Source: an uncultured Christensenellaceae bacterium | GTDB lineage: Bacteria > Bacillota > Clostridia > Christensenellales > Pumilibacteraceae | Assembly (NCBI GenBank): GCA_910587805.1 | Contig: CAJUNM010000050.1 | Coordinates: 1-9,597, forward strand | Direction: 5' to 3' | Length of the DNA: 9,597 nucleotides | In this document: piece by piece, positions 1 through 6,549 of the stretch | Position numbering within the stretch: the first letter of the stretch is position 1 | How the letters are laid out: every line of letters begins with the position of its first letter | The notes under the pieces: generated by a model | Told to the model about the DNA's origin: nothing | The model's input: the letters and a program-made list of their open reading frames with translations, nothing else | Databases searched by the model: none | Program-made: the position numbers and the translations under genes

Positions 1-45
1 ATCTACACTCTTTCCCTACACGACGCTCTTCCGATCTGGGGGGGG
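1..45. other. Illumina TruSeq adapter plus poly-G, assembly contamination
   Basis: Bases 1-37 match the 3' part of the Illumina TruSeq universal adapter as I know it, ending in the diagnostic GACGCTCTTCCGATCT at 22-37. Eight G follow at 38-45, as often seen where sequencing runs into no signal. This stretch is not biological. It also implies that the window begins at a contig end, so nothing left of base 46 can be inferred. Confidence 0.97.
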
Positions 46-110
46 CGACCTTTGACACTTTTGAGACGGCGTAAGAAGCGGTCTTAGCCGATTAGTGCAT
101 GCAAGATTTG

Positions 111-161
111 CGAGGCTGCACGGCGCGGTTTTGCGATTTTTCGCAAGCAAAAAAAGCCTCG
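111..161. repeat. Nested inverted repeat downstream of the PBP-like gene
   Basis: CGAGGCT at 111-117 pairs with AGCCTCG at 155-161. Nested inside, TTGCGA (131-136) pairs with TCGCAA (141-146) around a four-base loop. It lies beyond the stop codon of the minus-strand gene ending at 208, so it would form in the 3' trailer of that transcript. No U-tract directly follows the outer stem on the minus strand, so I do not call it a classical terminator. Apart from this and the weak terminator nearby, bases 46-207 hold no gene that I can support. Confidence 0.4.
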
Positions 162-180
162 AAAATTATTGTTTATTCCG

Positions 181-208
181 AAAAATCGCCACTCCGATTT
201 ATTGCGAT
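181..208 (-). terminator. Weak candidate terminator of the minus-strand unit
   Basis: On the minus strand a 5-bp stem ATCGC/GCGAT (208-204 with 189-185, loop of 14) begins at the last base of the TGA stop and runs into a five-T tract at 185-181. The stem is short and the loop long, so termination may be inefficient or may be aided by the nested hairpin further downstream. Confidence 0.3.
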
Positions 209-1410
209 CATAAAGCGGTATAGCCCGTTTTTTCTATCAGTTTTTGTCCTTGCGGCGACAGGACGAAATCTATCAGGCGTTTGGCGTTGCCGCTCGGCGC
301 GCCGTTTGTCACCGCGTAAAATCGCACCGTAAACGGATACGCGCCGCTTTTTATATTCTCGTTGGTCGGCGCAACGCCGTCCACGCTCAATATTTTGCAG
401 TCGGGATTATACAGCATTGTTTGAGCGAAAAATCTATACGAATAACCGAGCGCGGGCTGTACGCCTTTGTACTCGACCGATATTTGTTTCATAAGACTGT
501 TTTCGCCGACGAGCGAGTCGTCCGGCAGCGGGCGCGGCGCGGCGATCGGAATATTGCCCATTATCTGTTGCAAACCCGTTTGACTGCCCGAGCCTTCGGG
601 GCGTTGAAACGCTATTATATTGCCGCCCTCGCGCCAACCGAGCGTAGCCCATTTCGCGGTCTTGCCCGAGTATATATTGCGTATTTGACGCACAGATATA
701 TCGTCGATCGGGTTGTTTTTGCCGACGAGAAAAACAAACGCTTCCTTGCCGATCGGTGTGAAAACGAGTTCCGCGCCGTGCTCTTTTGCTTTTTGCATTT
801 GGCTCTGAGCCGCGCCCGCTACGAATATAACGTCGCGCTCGCCCGATATTATTCCGTCGTATGCTTGCAACGTGTCGGTAAAAGTCACGCTTTCGGGCGC
901 TTGCTTAAAAGCGGTTTCGGAATACGCCGTTTGCGCTATCGCGGAATATACGGGATAGAGCGCGAGCGCGCCGTCGAGCACGGGCAGATCGCCGTCGAGA
1001 ATAAGCTCGCTCGGCTCGTCGAGCTTGACCGCGAGCGTGTTCGGCGAGAACGGCGCGTATGCCGAAACGTCGGTATTCGCGCCCGTTTTCGGATACGGCT
1101 TGGCAAACGGGAACCAATTGCCGCGCAGTGCGTTAGGCACAATCGCGACCGAAAACACCGCGAAAAAGCACAGCGTTGCCGACAGCGCGGCGAACTGCGC
1201 TTTGTGCCTCATCCAAGTAACGGCAAGGCTCGACGATATAAATACGATGACAAGCGCGAACGGTATAACGCCGATCGCGTTGTCTATATACCTAAGTTCG
1301 GAAAAGTACCCGTATGCGCAAAGTATATAAACGCCGCCGCCCGCGATCGCTGCCGATAAAACCGCGCGTAAGGTTATGTCGAAAATTCGGTTGAACTTTT
1401 CTTTTTCCAT
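208..1410 (-). CDS. Membrane-anchored PstS-like substrate-binding protein
   Basis: 400-residue protein. The ATG at 1410 was chosen because it lies 8 bp after the upstream stop and follows AGGCGA. The open frame extends further upstream, but there it only overlaps the neighbouring gene. Three hydrophobic helices (about residues 14-36, 44-66 and 72-94) separated by charged loops place the C-terminal domain outside the cell. From about residue 125 the sequence resembles the PBP-like/PstS fold: LPVLDGALALYP at 142-153, the anion-binding-type segment RPEGSGSQTG at 270-279, and a C-terminal RLIDFVLSPQGQKLIEKTGY typical of these proteins. Phosphate or a similar oxyanion is the expected ligand by family, but this is not proven. 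Most PstS proteins of Gram-positive bacteria are lipoproteins beside pstCAB. Here there is no lipobox and no permease gene in the window, so a sensing or accessory role is possible. Confidence 0.85.
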   Translation of the reverse strand: MEKEKFNRIFDITLRAVLSAAIAGGGVYILCAYGYFSELRYIDNAIGVIPFALVIVFISSSLAVTWMRHKAQFAALSATLCFFAVFSVAIVPNALRGNWFPFAKPYPKTGANTDVSAYAPFSPNTLAVKLDEPSELILDGDLPVLDGALALYPVYSAIAQTAYSETAFKQAPESVTFTDTLQAYDGIISGERDVIFVAGAAQSQMQKAKEHGAELVFTPIGKEAFVFLVGKNNPIDDISVRQIRNIYSGKTAKWATLGWREGGNIIAFQRPEGSGSQTGLQQIMGNIPIAAPRPLPDDSLVGENSLMKQISVEYKGVQPALGYSYRFFAQTMLYNPDCKILSVDGVAPTNENIKSGAYPFTVRFYAVTNGAPSGNAKRLIDFVLSPQGQKLIEKTGYTAL

Positions 1411-1418
1411 TTCGTCGC

Positions 1419-1793
1419 CTACATAAACCTTATGACCATTACGCCGGTGGAAAACAGCGTCGCTATCACAATGATCGCTATTACGGGCAACGCTATCGCA
1501 ATTATTCCGAGTGCGATCCCCGTTTTGCCGACTGTTTTGTGCATACTCAGGCTCATTATGCCTAACAGTATGCCCGCAAGCGGCGTGATAAACGCGCCTA
1601 TCATAAAAATTCCGATAAAAAGCAGTGATAAATTCGCCCACATGAAAAGCGAGGACAGATAAATAAGCCCGATGCACGCCGGGCATGCCGCATCCATTAT
1701 AACTGACAATATCGGATACTTAAGCCGTTGCCACACGGTCGGATCTATTTCGACGTTCGGCTGTTTCGAGTTCTTTTCGATTTGTTCGTCCAT
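1419..1793 (-). CDS. Small three-helix membrane protein, DUF4190-like
   Basis: 124-residue protein and first gene of the minus-strand unit. The start at 1793 is preceded by GAGGGG, 4 bases before the ATG. The N-terminal 25 residues are hydrophilic. Hydrophobic segments follow at about 36-56, 58-82 and 92-118. The stretch PLAGILLGIMSLSMHKTVGKTGIALGII (71-98, given here only as a location: PLAG at 71-74, GK at 89-90, GIALG at 92-96) matches the pattern of the membrane part of the two zinc-ribbon proteins encoded divergently, suggesting the same DUF4190-type family without the zinc ribbon. C37 and C40 form a lone CxxC in the first helix. The next gene (PBP-like) begins 8 bp after its stop, so the two are probably co-transcribed. 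The biochemical function is unknown. Confidence 0.8.
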   Translation of the reverse strand: MDEQIEKNSKQPNVEIDPTVWQRLKYPILSVIMDAACPACIGLIYLSSLFMWANLSLLFIGIFMIGAFITPLAGILLGIMSLSMHKTVGKTGIALGIIAIALPVIAIIVIATLFSTGVMVIRFM

Positions 1794-1879
1794 GATACCC
1801 CTCGATTTAATGCGGAATTAAGTATTTGGAATTAAGGTTGAATAGTCAATGAAACAACACGTTTTTCGTTTGTATTTAT

Positions 1880-1908
1880 ATTTTAACATATGCCGATAAA
1901 GATGTCAA
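1880..1908 (-). promoter_or_regulatory. Sigma-A-type promoter for the minus-strand unit
   Basis: On the minus strand a perfect -35 TTGACA (1908-1903) is separated by 17 bp from TAAAAT (1885-1880), a 5/6 match to the -10 consensus. Transcription would start near 1873 and give a leader of about 80 nt before the ATG at 1793. It is divergent to the plus-strand promoter at 1961-1989. I see no riboswitch in the leader. Confidence 0.75.
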
Positions 1909-1928
1909 TAACGGTTATGTACTTCTAA

Positions 1929-1944
1929 TCATATTCTAATATGA
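1929..1944. promoter_or_regulatory. Palindromic candidate operator between divergent promoters
   Basis: TCATATT (1929-1935), a two-base spacer CT, then AATATGA (1938-1944) form a perfect inverted repeat with 7-bp arms. Its centre is almost equidistant from the two divergent -35 boxes (1908 and 1961). Such symmetry and placement suit a dimeric regulator controlling both units. No regulator gene is present in the window, and AT-rich DNA produces such repeats by chance fairly often. Confidence 0.45.
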
Positions 1945-1960
1945 GATTTTCACAAAAATC

Positions 1961-1989
1961 TTGACTTATTGACAACGCAAGTATATAAT
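1961..1989 (+). promoter_or_regulatory. Sigma-A-type promoter for the zinc-ribbon/ABC operon
   Basis: TTGACT (1961-1966), a 17-bp spacer, and a perfect TATAAT (1984-1989). A second overlapping pair, TTGACA at 1969-1974 with TATATA at 1991-1996 (16-bp spacer), could also be used. Start sites near 1996-2003 would give a short leader of about 15-25 nt carrying the ribosome binding site. Confidence 0.8.
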
Positions 1990-2008
1990 ATATATAAGCA
2001 ATGCAAAC

Positions 2009-2013
2009 GGAGG
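2009..2013 (+). promoter_or_regulatory. Ribosome binding site that fixes the start of the first zinc-ribbon gene
   Basis: GGAGG lies 5 bases before the ATG at 2019. The frame also has an ATG at 2001, but that codon lies upstream of this site and would add residues ahead of the MFCKYC zinc-ribbon start, so 2019 is preferred. Confidence 0.85.
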
Positions 2014-2018
2014 TCATT

Positions 2019-2462
2019 ATGTTTTGTAAGTATTGCGGCAACGAAATACAACAAGGCTCGGCGTTTTGTCCGCATTGCGGCAAAGCAACCGATAAGCCCG
2101 CGCAAAGCGCCGACCCGTTCGATACGCCGCCGACTTCGTATACTTCGACGCCGAATACCGCGCCTAAACCCGTGTCTGCGCCCGTGCCTAAAACGAACGG
2201 TATGGCAACGGCAGGTTTTGTTCTTTCGTTTTTTATCCCGCTTGCCGGACTTATTTGTTCAATATTGGGACTGAAAAAGTCCAATGAATGCGACGGCACG
2301 GGGAAAGGACTTGCCATTGCGGGCATAGTTATATCGGTATTGGGCATGGTGTTCAATGCGATCGTCTCGATTTCGATAATGCCGTATTTTATGGCTATTT
2401 GGAGAGATATTATAGGCGGGATTATAAACGGCGGCTATAACGTCTTATTCTCGATAATTTAA
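2019..2462 (+). CDS. Zinc-ribbon membrane protein, DUF4190-like (paralog 1)
   Basis: 147-residue protein. It opens with a zinc ribbon: C3-x2-C6 and C17-x2-C20, the CxxC-x10-CxxC form common in small clostridial membrane proteins. A proline/threonine-rich linker (about 25-60) leads to a membrane domain with helices at about 62-84 and 96-120, including PLAGLICSILGLKK (74-87) and GLAIAGIVIS (97-106), the DUF4190-like pattern. The C-terminal 25 residues are weakly hydrophobic. The ribbon probably faces the cytoplasm, where it could bind zinc and contact a partner protein; this is inference. It is first in an operon with a paralog (11-bp gap) and a two-gene ABC exporter. The family has no established biochemical role that I can name. 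Confidence 0.87.
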   Translation: MFCKYCGNEIQQGSAFCPHCGKATDKPAQSADPFDTPPTSYTSTPNTAPKPVSAPVPKTNGMATAGFVLSFFIPLAGLICSILGLKKSNECDGTGKGLAIAGIVISVLGMVFNAIVSISIMPYFMAIWRDIIGGIINGGYNVLFSII

Positions 2463-2473
2463 GGTAGGTTGAA

Positions 2474-2953
2474 ATGTATTGCAAAAATTGCGGTAGCATA
2501 ATAGAACAGGGCGCGCAATTTTGTCGTGCGTGCGGCGCGCAAGTAGACTGCGATGAACTTATGAAAGAACCTGCGCAGAAGACAGAGCCTGCCGTCGCTC
2601 AAGAGACGGTGCAGCGTACCGTCTATGTTCAGCCCGTGCACGTTCAAGCTCCGATCGCGCCCGCTCCGCCCGCAACTAACGATATGGCTGTCGTCGGGTT
2701 TATCATGGCGTTTATGATGCCGATTCTGGGTTTGGTGTTTTCCGTGATCGGGCTTAAAAAAGCAAAGAGCGGCGCGCCCAATCGCGGTCTTGCGCTGGCG
2801 GGTGTGATTATTTCGTCGGTGTATTTGGCGCTTAGCGTTTTGGCTGCGCTTTTGTATATGCTTTGGTTTTTATTTGTGTTTTGGATGATAGGCTCGGCGG
2901 GTTCGACGTACGCATCTTCTGCCGTGCTTGCGATATGGAGCATTATTATTTAA
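2474..2953 (+). CDS. Zinc-ribbon membrane protein, DUF4190-like (paralog 2)
   Basis: 159-residue protein with the same architecture as the gene before it: cysteines C3, C6, C17 and C20 at identical positions, then a linker (25-70) richer in Glu, Gln, Val and Pro, and hydrophobic segments at about 71-95 and 104-140. ILGLVFSVIGLKKAK (84-98) and GLALAGVIIS (105-114) align by eye with paralog 1, pointing to tandem duplication. C26 is an extra cysteine. Its ribosome binding site (AAGGTAGG, 2461-2468) overlaps the stop of paralog 1. Its own stop overlaps the ABC subunit start as TAATG at 2951-2955, so translation of the two is likely coupled. An accessory role for the exporter is suggested by context only. 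Confidence 0.86.
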   Translation: MYCKNCGSIIEQGAQFCRACGAQVDCDELMKEPAQKTEPAVAQETVQRTVYVQPVHVQAPIAPAPPATNDMAVVGFIMAFMMPILGLVFSVIGLKKAKSGAPNRGLALAGVIISSVYLALSVLAALLYMLWFLFVFWMIGSAGSTYASSAVLAIWSIII

Positions 2954-4653
2954 TGTTCAAACTCATACGATTTATAAAGGGGCACACTGCGTCTGCGATA
3001 ATTGCGCCGATATGCAAACTTATCGAAGCGATAATGGAACTTGCCGTGCCCATGATAATATCAAACGTAATAGACGTAGGTATAGCGTCCGGCGATAAAC
3101 AATACGTGATAACGTATTGTTCGGTCATAGCCGTGCTCGCAGTCGTCGGGTTCGCGATCTCTGTGACGGGACAGTTTCTGGCGTCCAAAGTCGCGCTCGG
3201 GTTCGGTACAAAACTGCGCGCGGCAACCTTCAGGCATATAAACGCATTGCCCGTTTCGGTGAGCGATAGGTTCGGCTCGGCGTCGATAGTCACGCGGCTG
3301 ACAGGCGACGTTATGAATTGTCAAAGCGCGCTTAATATGTTTTTGCGGCTCGTTCTGCGCATACCGTTCGTTCTCGTCGGCGCGTTTATTATGAGCGTGA
3401 TCATAGACCCGATACTGTCTATGACGTTTTTGGCAATGACTGTCGTGCTTGCGGCGGTCATTTCGTGCGTGCTTAAACTCACGCTGCCGCGCGTGAAAAA
3501 AGCGCAGAAAAACCTCGACGAACTTTCGCGTCAAGCCATGCAGTCGCTATCGGGCGCGCGCGTTATCCGCGCGTTTTCCAAACAGGACGACACGGTTGGC
3601 GAGTTCAAAAACGCCGCCGACGTTACGGCAAAAACTAATATCGTCGCGGCGCGTATTTCCGCATTGCTCAATCCTTTGACGTTTGCCGTAGTCAATCTTT
3701 CGATCATAGCGGTGCTGTGGTTCGGCGGCGTCAAGATAGACGGCGGAAGCTTGAGCCAAGGTCAGCTCGTCGCGCTTATCAACTATCTGACGCAAGCGTT
3801 TTTTATAATAATAACCGTAGGCAACGTGTTTACTATATTCACGCGTTCGGCTGCCTGCGCGTCGCGCGTGAACGAAATATTGGATACCCCGATACCCGAG
3901 GACGGCGAAAAAGCCGTGGATTTCGATACCGAAAAAGGCGGCGAAGTGCTGCGTTTCGACAACGTGTCTTTCGCATACGACGGTGATTACGACGTGAGGA
4001 ATATTTCGTTCTCGCTCGATTACGGCAAAACGTTGGGCATAATCGGCGGCACGGGCAGCGGTAAAAGCACGCTCGTCGCGCTCGCAGAGAGGTTTTACGA
4101 TCCTGCGGAGGGCGAAGTGTATTTTTGCGGTAAGAAAGCGAACGACTATAAAATAGCGGAACTGCGCAAGAACATCGGGTTCGTGCCGCAGCGCGCCGCT
4201 ACGTTATGCGGAACGCTCGACGGCAACTTGCGCATAGCCGACGAGTCGGTCACTGCCGAGCGCGAAGTTTGGGCGCTCGAAACTGCGCAAGCGGGCGAGC
4301 TTTTGAAAAGCAAAGGTCTGGACGGCGAGATTGCCGCCGACGGTAAAAATCTGTCGGGCGGACAGCGTCAGCGCGTATCCATAGCTCGTGCGCTTTGCCG
4401 AGACAATATTCTGTATCTGTTCGACGATTGCACGTCCGCGCTCGATTATAAGACCGAGCGCGAGTTTATAAACGCAATGCGCGCCGTATCGGGCGCAAAG
4501 CTGTATGTGTCGCAACGCATATCCGCCGTGTCGGGCTGCGATAGTATTCTCGTTCTCGACGGCGGCAAGATAGTAGGCTACGGCACGCATGCCGAGCTTA
4601 AAAAGGAGTGTCCGCTGTACGCCGAGTTCTGCGCGTCGCAGCAAGCCGAATGA
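2953..4653 (+). CDS. ABC exporter half-transporter, degenerate-site subunit
   Basis: 566 residues: a type-I exporter membrane domain (about 1-305, six predicted helices) fused to a nucleotide-binding domain. Visible motifs: A-loop Tyr342, Walker A GGTGSGKST (365-373), Q-loop Q413, canonical signature LSGGQ (467-471), and Walker B ending D491. The catalytic Glu after Walker B is Asp (D492), and the H-switch His is Gln (SQR, Q521). In heterodimeric exporters such as BmrCD, LmrCD and TM287/288 this pattern marks the subunit that contributes the weak, non-hydrolysing site. The start at 2953 was chosen because it overlaps the previous stop (TAATG) and begins with a typical MFKLIRF-type N-terminus. 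The frame continues upstream only inside the preceding gene. The partner is the next gene (ATGA overlap). It sits in the cytoplasmic membrane; drugs, peptides or lipids are all possible substrates. Confidence 0.93.
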   Translation: MFKLIRFIKGHTASAIIAPICKLIEAIMELAVPMIISNVIDVGIASGDKQYVITYCSVIAVLAVVGFAISVTGQFLASKVALGFGTKLRAATFRHINALPVSVSDRFGSASIVTRLTGDVMNCQSALNMFLRLVLRIPFVLVGAFIMSVIIDPILSMTFLAMTVVLAAVISCVLKLTLPRVKKAQKNLDELSRQAMQSLSGARVIRAFSKQDDTVGEFKNAADVTAKTNIVAARISALLNPLTFAVVNLSIIAVLWFGGVKIDGGSLSQGQLVALINYLTQAFFIIITVGNVFTIFTRSAACASRVNEILDTPIPEDGEKAVDFDTEKGGEVLRFDNVSFAYDGDYDVRNISFSLDYGKTLGIIGGTGSGKSTLVALAERFYDPAEGEVYFCGKKANDYKIAELRKNIGFVPQRAATLCGTLDGNLRIADESVTAEREVWALETAQAGELLKSKGLDGEIAADGKNLSGGQRQRVSIARALCRDNILYLFDDCTSALDYKTEREFINAMRAVSGAKLYVSQRISAVSGCDSILVLDGGKIVGYGTHAELKKECPLYAEFCASQQAE

Positions 4654-6410
4654 TGAGTAAGCGTTCAGTAAACAAAAAGCGTTCGACTATAGGACGGCTC
4701 ATGAAATATCTCAGACCGCATGCGTGGCTCGTGGCAGCGGCGTTTTTTTGCGCGGCTGTGTCGTCGGTAGGTCAGATATTGACGCCCGTCGTGATAGGCG
4801 AGGCGGTCAACTGCACCGCGCTCGGCGCTGACGGCGTGGATTTTGTAAAACTCACCGCATACATCTGCGCGCTTGCCGTGATAATAGCCGCGGTCATGCT
4901 GTTCCAGTGGCTCATGAACCTTTGCGCACAGCGTGCCGCGCATCTTACCGTGCGCGACGCGCGCCGCGACGGATTCAAAGCGATGATCGGCGCGCCGATC
5001 GCGTATATAGATTCGCATGCGCACGGCGATCTTTCCGCGCGTATATCAGTCGACGCCGATCAGATCTCGGACGGTATAGTTCAAGGCGCGACGCAGATTT
5101 TTACGGGCGTAGTAACCATAGCGGGTACGCTCGTGCTGATGATACGCATAAATCTTTGGATCGCTATTGCGGTCGCCGCGCTTACGCCGCTGTCGCTGTT
5201 GGTGTCGTTCTTTGTGGCGCGCGGCACGCATAAATACTTTACGGAACAGACCGCCGTCCGCGGCGAGCTTTATCAAAAGAGCGCCGAAACCGTAAACAAC
5301 CGCGCGCTCGTCGCGGCTTACGGATATGCCGAACGCGCCGAAAAAAACTTCGACGTTACAAATAAAGCGCTCAATCGGTGCGGGTTCAAGGCGACGTTCT
5401 ATTCGTCGCTCGTTAATCCGTCGACGCGTCTGATCAATTCGCTCGTGTATGCGGTTGCGGCTATCATGGGCACGATATACGTCATAGACGGGTCGATGAA
5501 CGTCGGCGACATAACGGCATTGCTGCTTTTCGCCAATCAGTTCGCGCGCCCGCTCAATGAGATAACGGGCGTGATAACCGAGTTCCAAACCGCGCTCGCC
5601 GCAGCGCAGCGCATACTCGATCTCACGGATGTAACGCCGCAGGACGACAGCGGTCGCACGCTCGTTCCGCACGGTGCGGTCGCGCTCGACAACTTGAGCT
5701 TTTCTTACGACCCCGATCGTCCGCTCATTCAAGGGCTCGATCTCTCCGTGGAATCGGGCGCTATGGTCGCGATAGTAGGACGCACGGGTTGCGGAAAAAC
5801 GACGTTGATAAACTTATTGATGCGGTTCTACGACCCCGATTCGGGCGGGATTTTGTTCGACGGCGACAATGCCGACGGATTGAGCCGCAGCAGCGTTCGC
5901 AAGAGTTTCGGCATGGTATTGCAGGATAGTTGGATATTCAAAGGCACCGTGCGCGACAACATTGCGTACGGCAAGCCCGACGCTACCGACGACGAGGTAA
6001 AAGCCGCGGCGCACGCCGCCGATATAGACGGGTTCATCGAGCGTTTGCCTAACGGCTACGACACTGTAATAGACGACGGCGACGGTATTTCTCAAGGACA
6101 AAAGCAGCTCATAAATATAGCGCGAATAATGCTCACCGATCCGCCTATGATGATACTCGACGAGGCGACGAGCAATATCGACACGCGCACCGAAAAGCGC
6201 GTGCAAGCGGCGTTCGATAAGCTTTTGCGTCCCGAAAACGGCAAGAAGAAAACGGCGTTTGTTGTTGCGCACAGACTTTCCACTATCGAGAGCGCGGACG
6301 TCATTCTCGTCATGGATAAGGGTAAGATCATAGAACGCGGCTCGCACGCCGAACTGTTGAGCCGAGGCGGCGCGTACGCCGAACTGTATAACGCGCAGTT
6401 CGCAAGATAG
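4650..6410 (+). CDS. ABC exporter half-transporter, consensus-site subunit
   Basis: 586 residues with a type-I exporter membrane domain (about 1-325) and a nucleotide-binding domain: A-loop Tyr353, Walker A GRTGCGKTT (377-385), Q-loop Q425, Walker B MMILDE with catalytic E505, D-loop SNID (508-511) and H-switch H541 (AHR). Its signature is ISQGQ (480-484), with Gln in place of the first Gly. It therefore supplies the active Walker motifs, while its altered signature faces the degenerate Walker site of the preceding subunit, exactly complementary. The start at 4650 overlaps the upstream stop as ATGA (4650-4653); an ATG at 4653 is equally readable. No ribosome binding site is visible, which fits translational coupling. 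It is the last gene of the operon; no U-tailed terminator follows, only a stem-loop across the stop codon. Confidence 0.93.
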   Translation: MMSKRSVNKKRSTIGRLMKYLRPHAWLVAAAFFCAAVSSVGQILTPVVIGEAVNCTALGADGVDFVKLTAYICALAVIIAAVMLFQWLMNLCAQRAAHLTVRDARRDGFKAMIGAPIAYIDSHAHGDLSARISVDADQISDGIVQGATQIFTGVVTIAGTLVLMIRINLWIAIAVAALTPLSLLVSFFVARGTHKYFTEQTAVRGELYQKSAETVNNRALVAAYGYAERAEKNFDVTNKALNRCGFKATFYSSLVNPSTRLINSLVYAVAAIMGTIYVIDGSMNVGDITALLLFANQFARPLNEITGVITEFQTALAAAQRILDLTDVTPQDDSGRTLVPHGAVALDNLSFSYDPDRPLIQGLDLSVESGAMVAIVGRTGCGKTTLINLLMRFYDPDSGGILFDGDNADGLSRSSVRKSFGMVLQDSWIFKGTVRDNIAYGKPDATDDEVKAAAHAADIDGFIERLPNGYDTVIDDGDGISQGQKQLINIARIMLTDPPMMILDEATSNIDTRTEKRVQAAFDKLLRPENGKKKTAFVVAHRLSTIESADVILVMDKGKIIERGSHAELLSRGGAYAELYNAQFAR

Positions 6411-6420
6411 TCGTGCGAAC
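6398..6420 (+). repeat. Stem-loop spanning the stop codon of the ABC operon
   Basis: GTTCGCA (6398-6404) and TGCGAAC (6414-6420) form a perfect 7-bp stem whose 9-base loop contains the TAG stop (6408-6410). No U-tract follows, so it is not a standard intrinsic terminator. It could stabilise the mRNA 3' end. Confidence 0.4.
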
Positions 6421-6454
6421 GATCGAATATGAGTTTGAATAGACTGTTTTCGGT

Positions 6455-6516
6455 ATATTCGGCGCAAAAATATTTCGATAAGGCTTATTGATCGCATATT
6501 CGGCGTTAAAATATTT
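6455..6516. repeat. 21-bp direct repeat upstream of the HAD promoter
   Basis: The unit at 6455-6475 recurs at 6496-6516 with 19 of 21 positions identical (both start ATATTCGGCG and end AAAATATTT). The start-to-start distance is 41 bp, close to four helical turns. The second copy runs into the -35 box TTGATT (6515-6520) of the HAD gene pair. It could be a pair of regulator sites on one DNA face or a local duplication. The remainder of 6411-6549 shows nothing else. Confidence 0.5.
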
Positions 6517-6543
6517 GATTTTATATCGAATGCAGTGTATAAT
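6515..6543 (+). promoter_or_regulatory. Promoter giving a probable leaderless HAD mRNA
   Basis: TTGATT (6515-6520), a 17-bp spacer, and a perfect TATAAT (6538-6543). Taking the last -10 base as -7 places +1 at about 6550, the A of the ATG of the following gene. No Shine-Dalgarno sequence lies upstream of that ATG, consistent with leaderless translation. Confidence 0.65.
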
Positions 6544-6549
6544 ACAATC

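Noticed and set aside
244..1359. Long plus-strand open frame opposite the PBP-like gene
   Set aside because: It encodes an Arg/Tyr-rich sequence without recognisable motifs and mirrors the real minus-strand gene, a typical antisense shadow.
1411..1686. 92-residue upstream extension of the PBP-like protein
   Set aside because: It overlaps the 124-residue gene in another frame and has low-complexity, non-family composition. The ATG at 1410 fits the operon spacing.
1883..1888. TTAACA as a Pho-box half-site near a PstS-like gene
   Set aside because: Only one copy is present, on the strand opposite to the gene, with no correctly spaced repeats.
4608..4649. Upstream GTG start for the second ABC subunit
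   Set aside because: The AAGGAG at 4603-4608 overlaps this codon, so it cannot serve it, and the added residues do not resemble an exporter N-terminus. The ATGA overlap at 4650 is the usual coupling.
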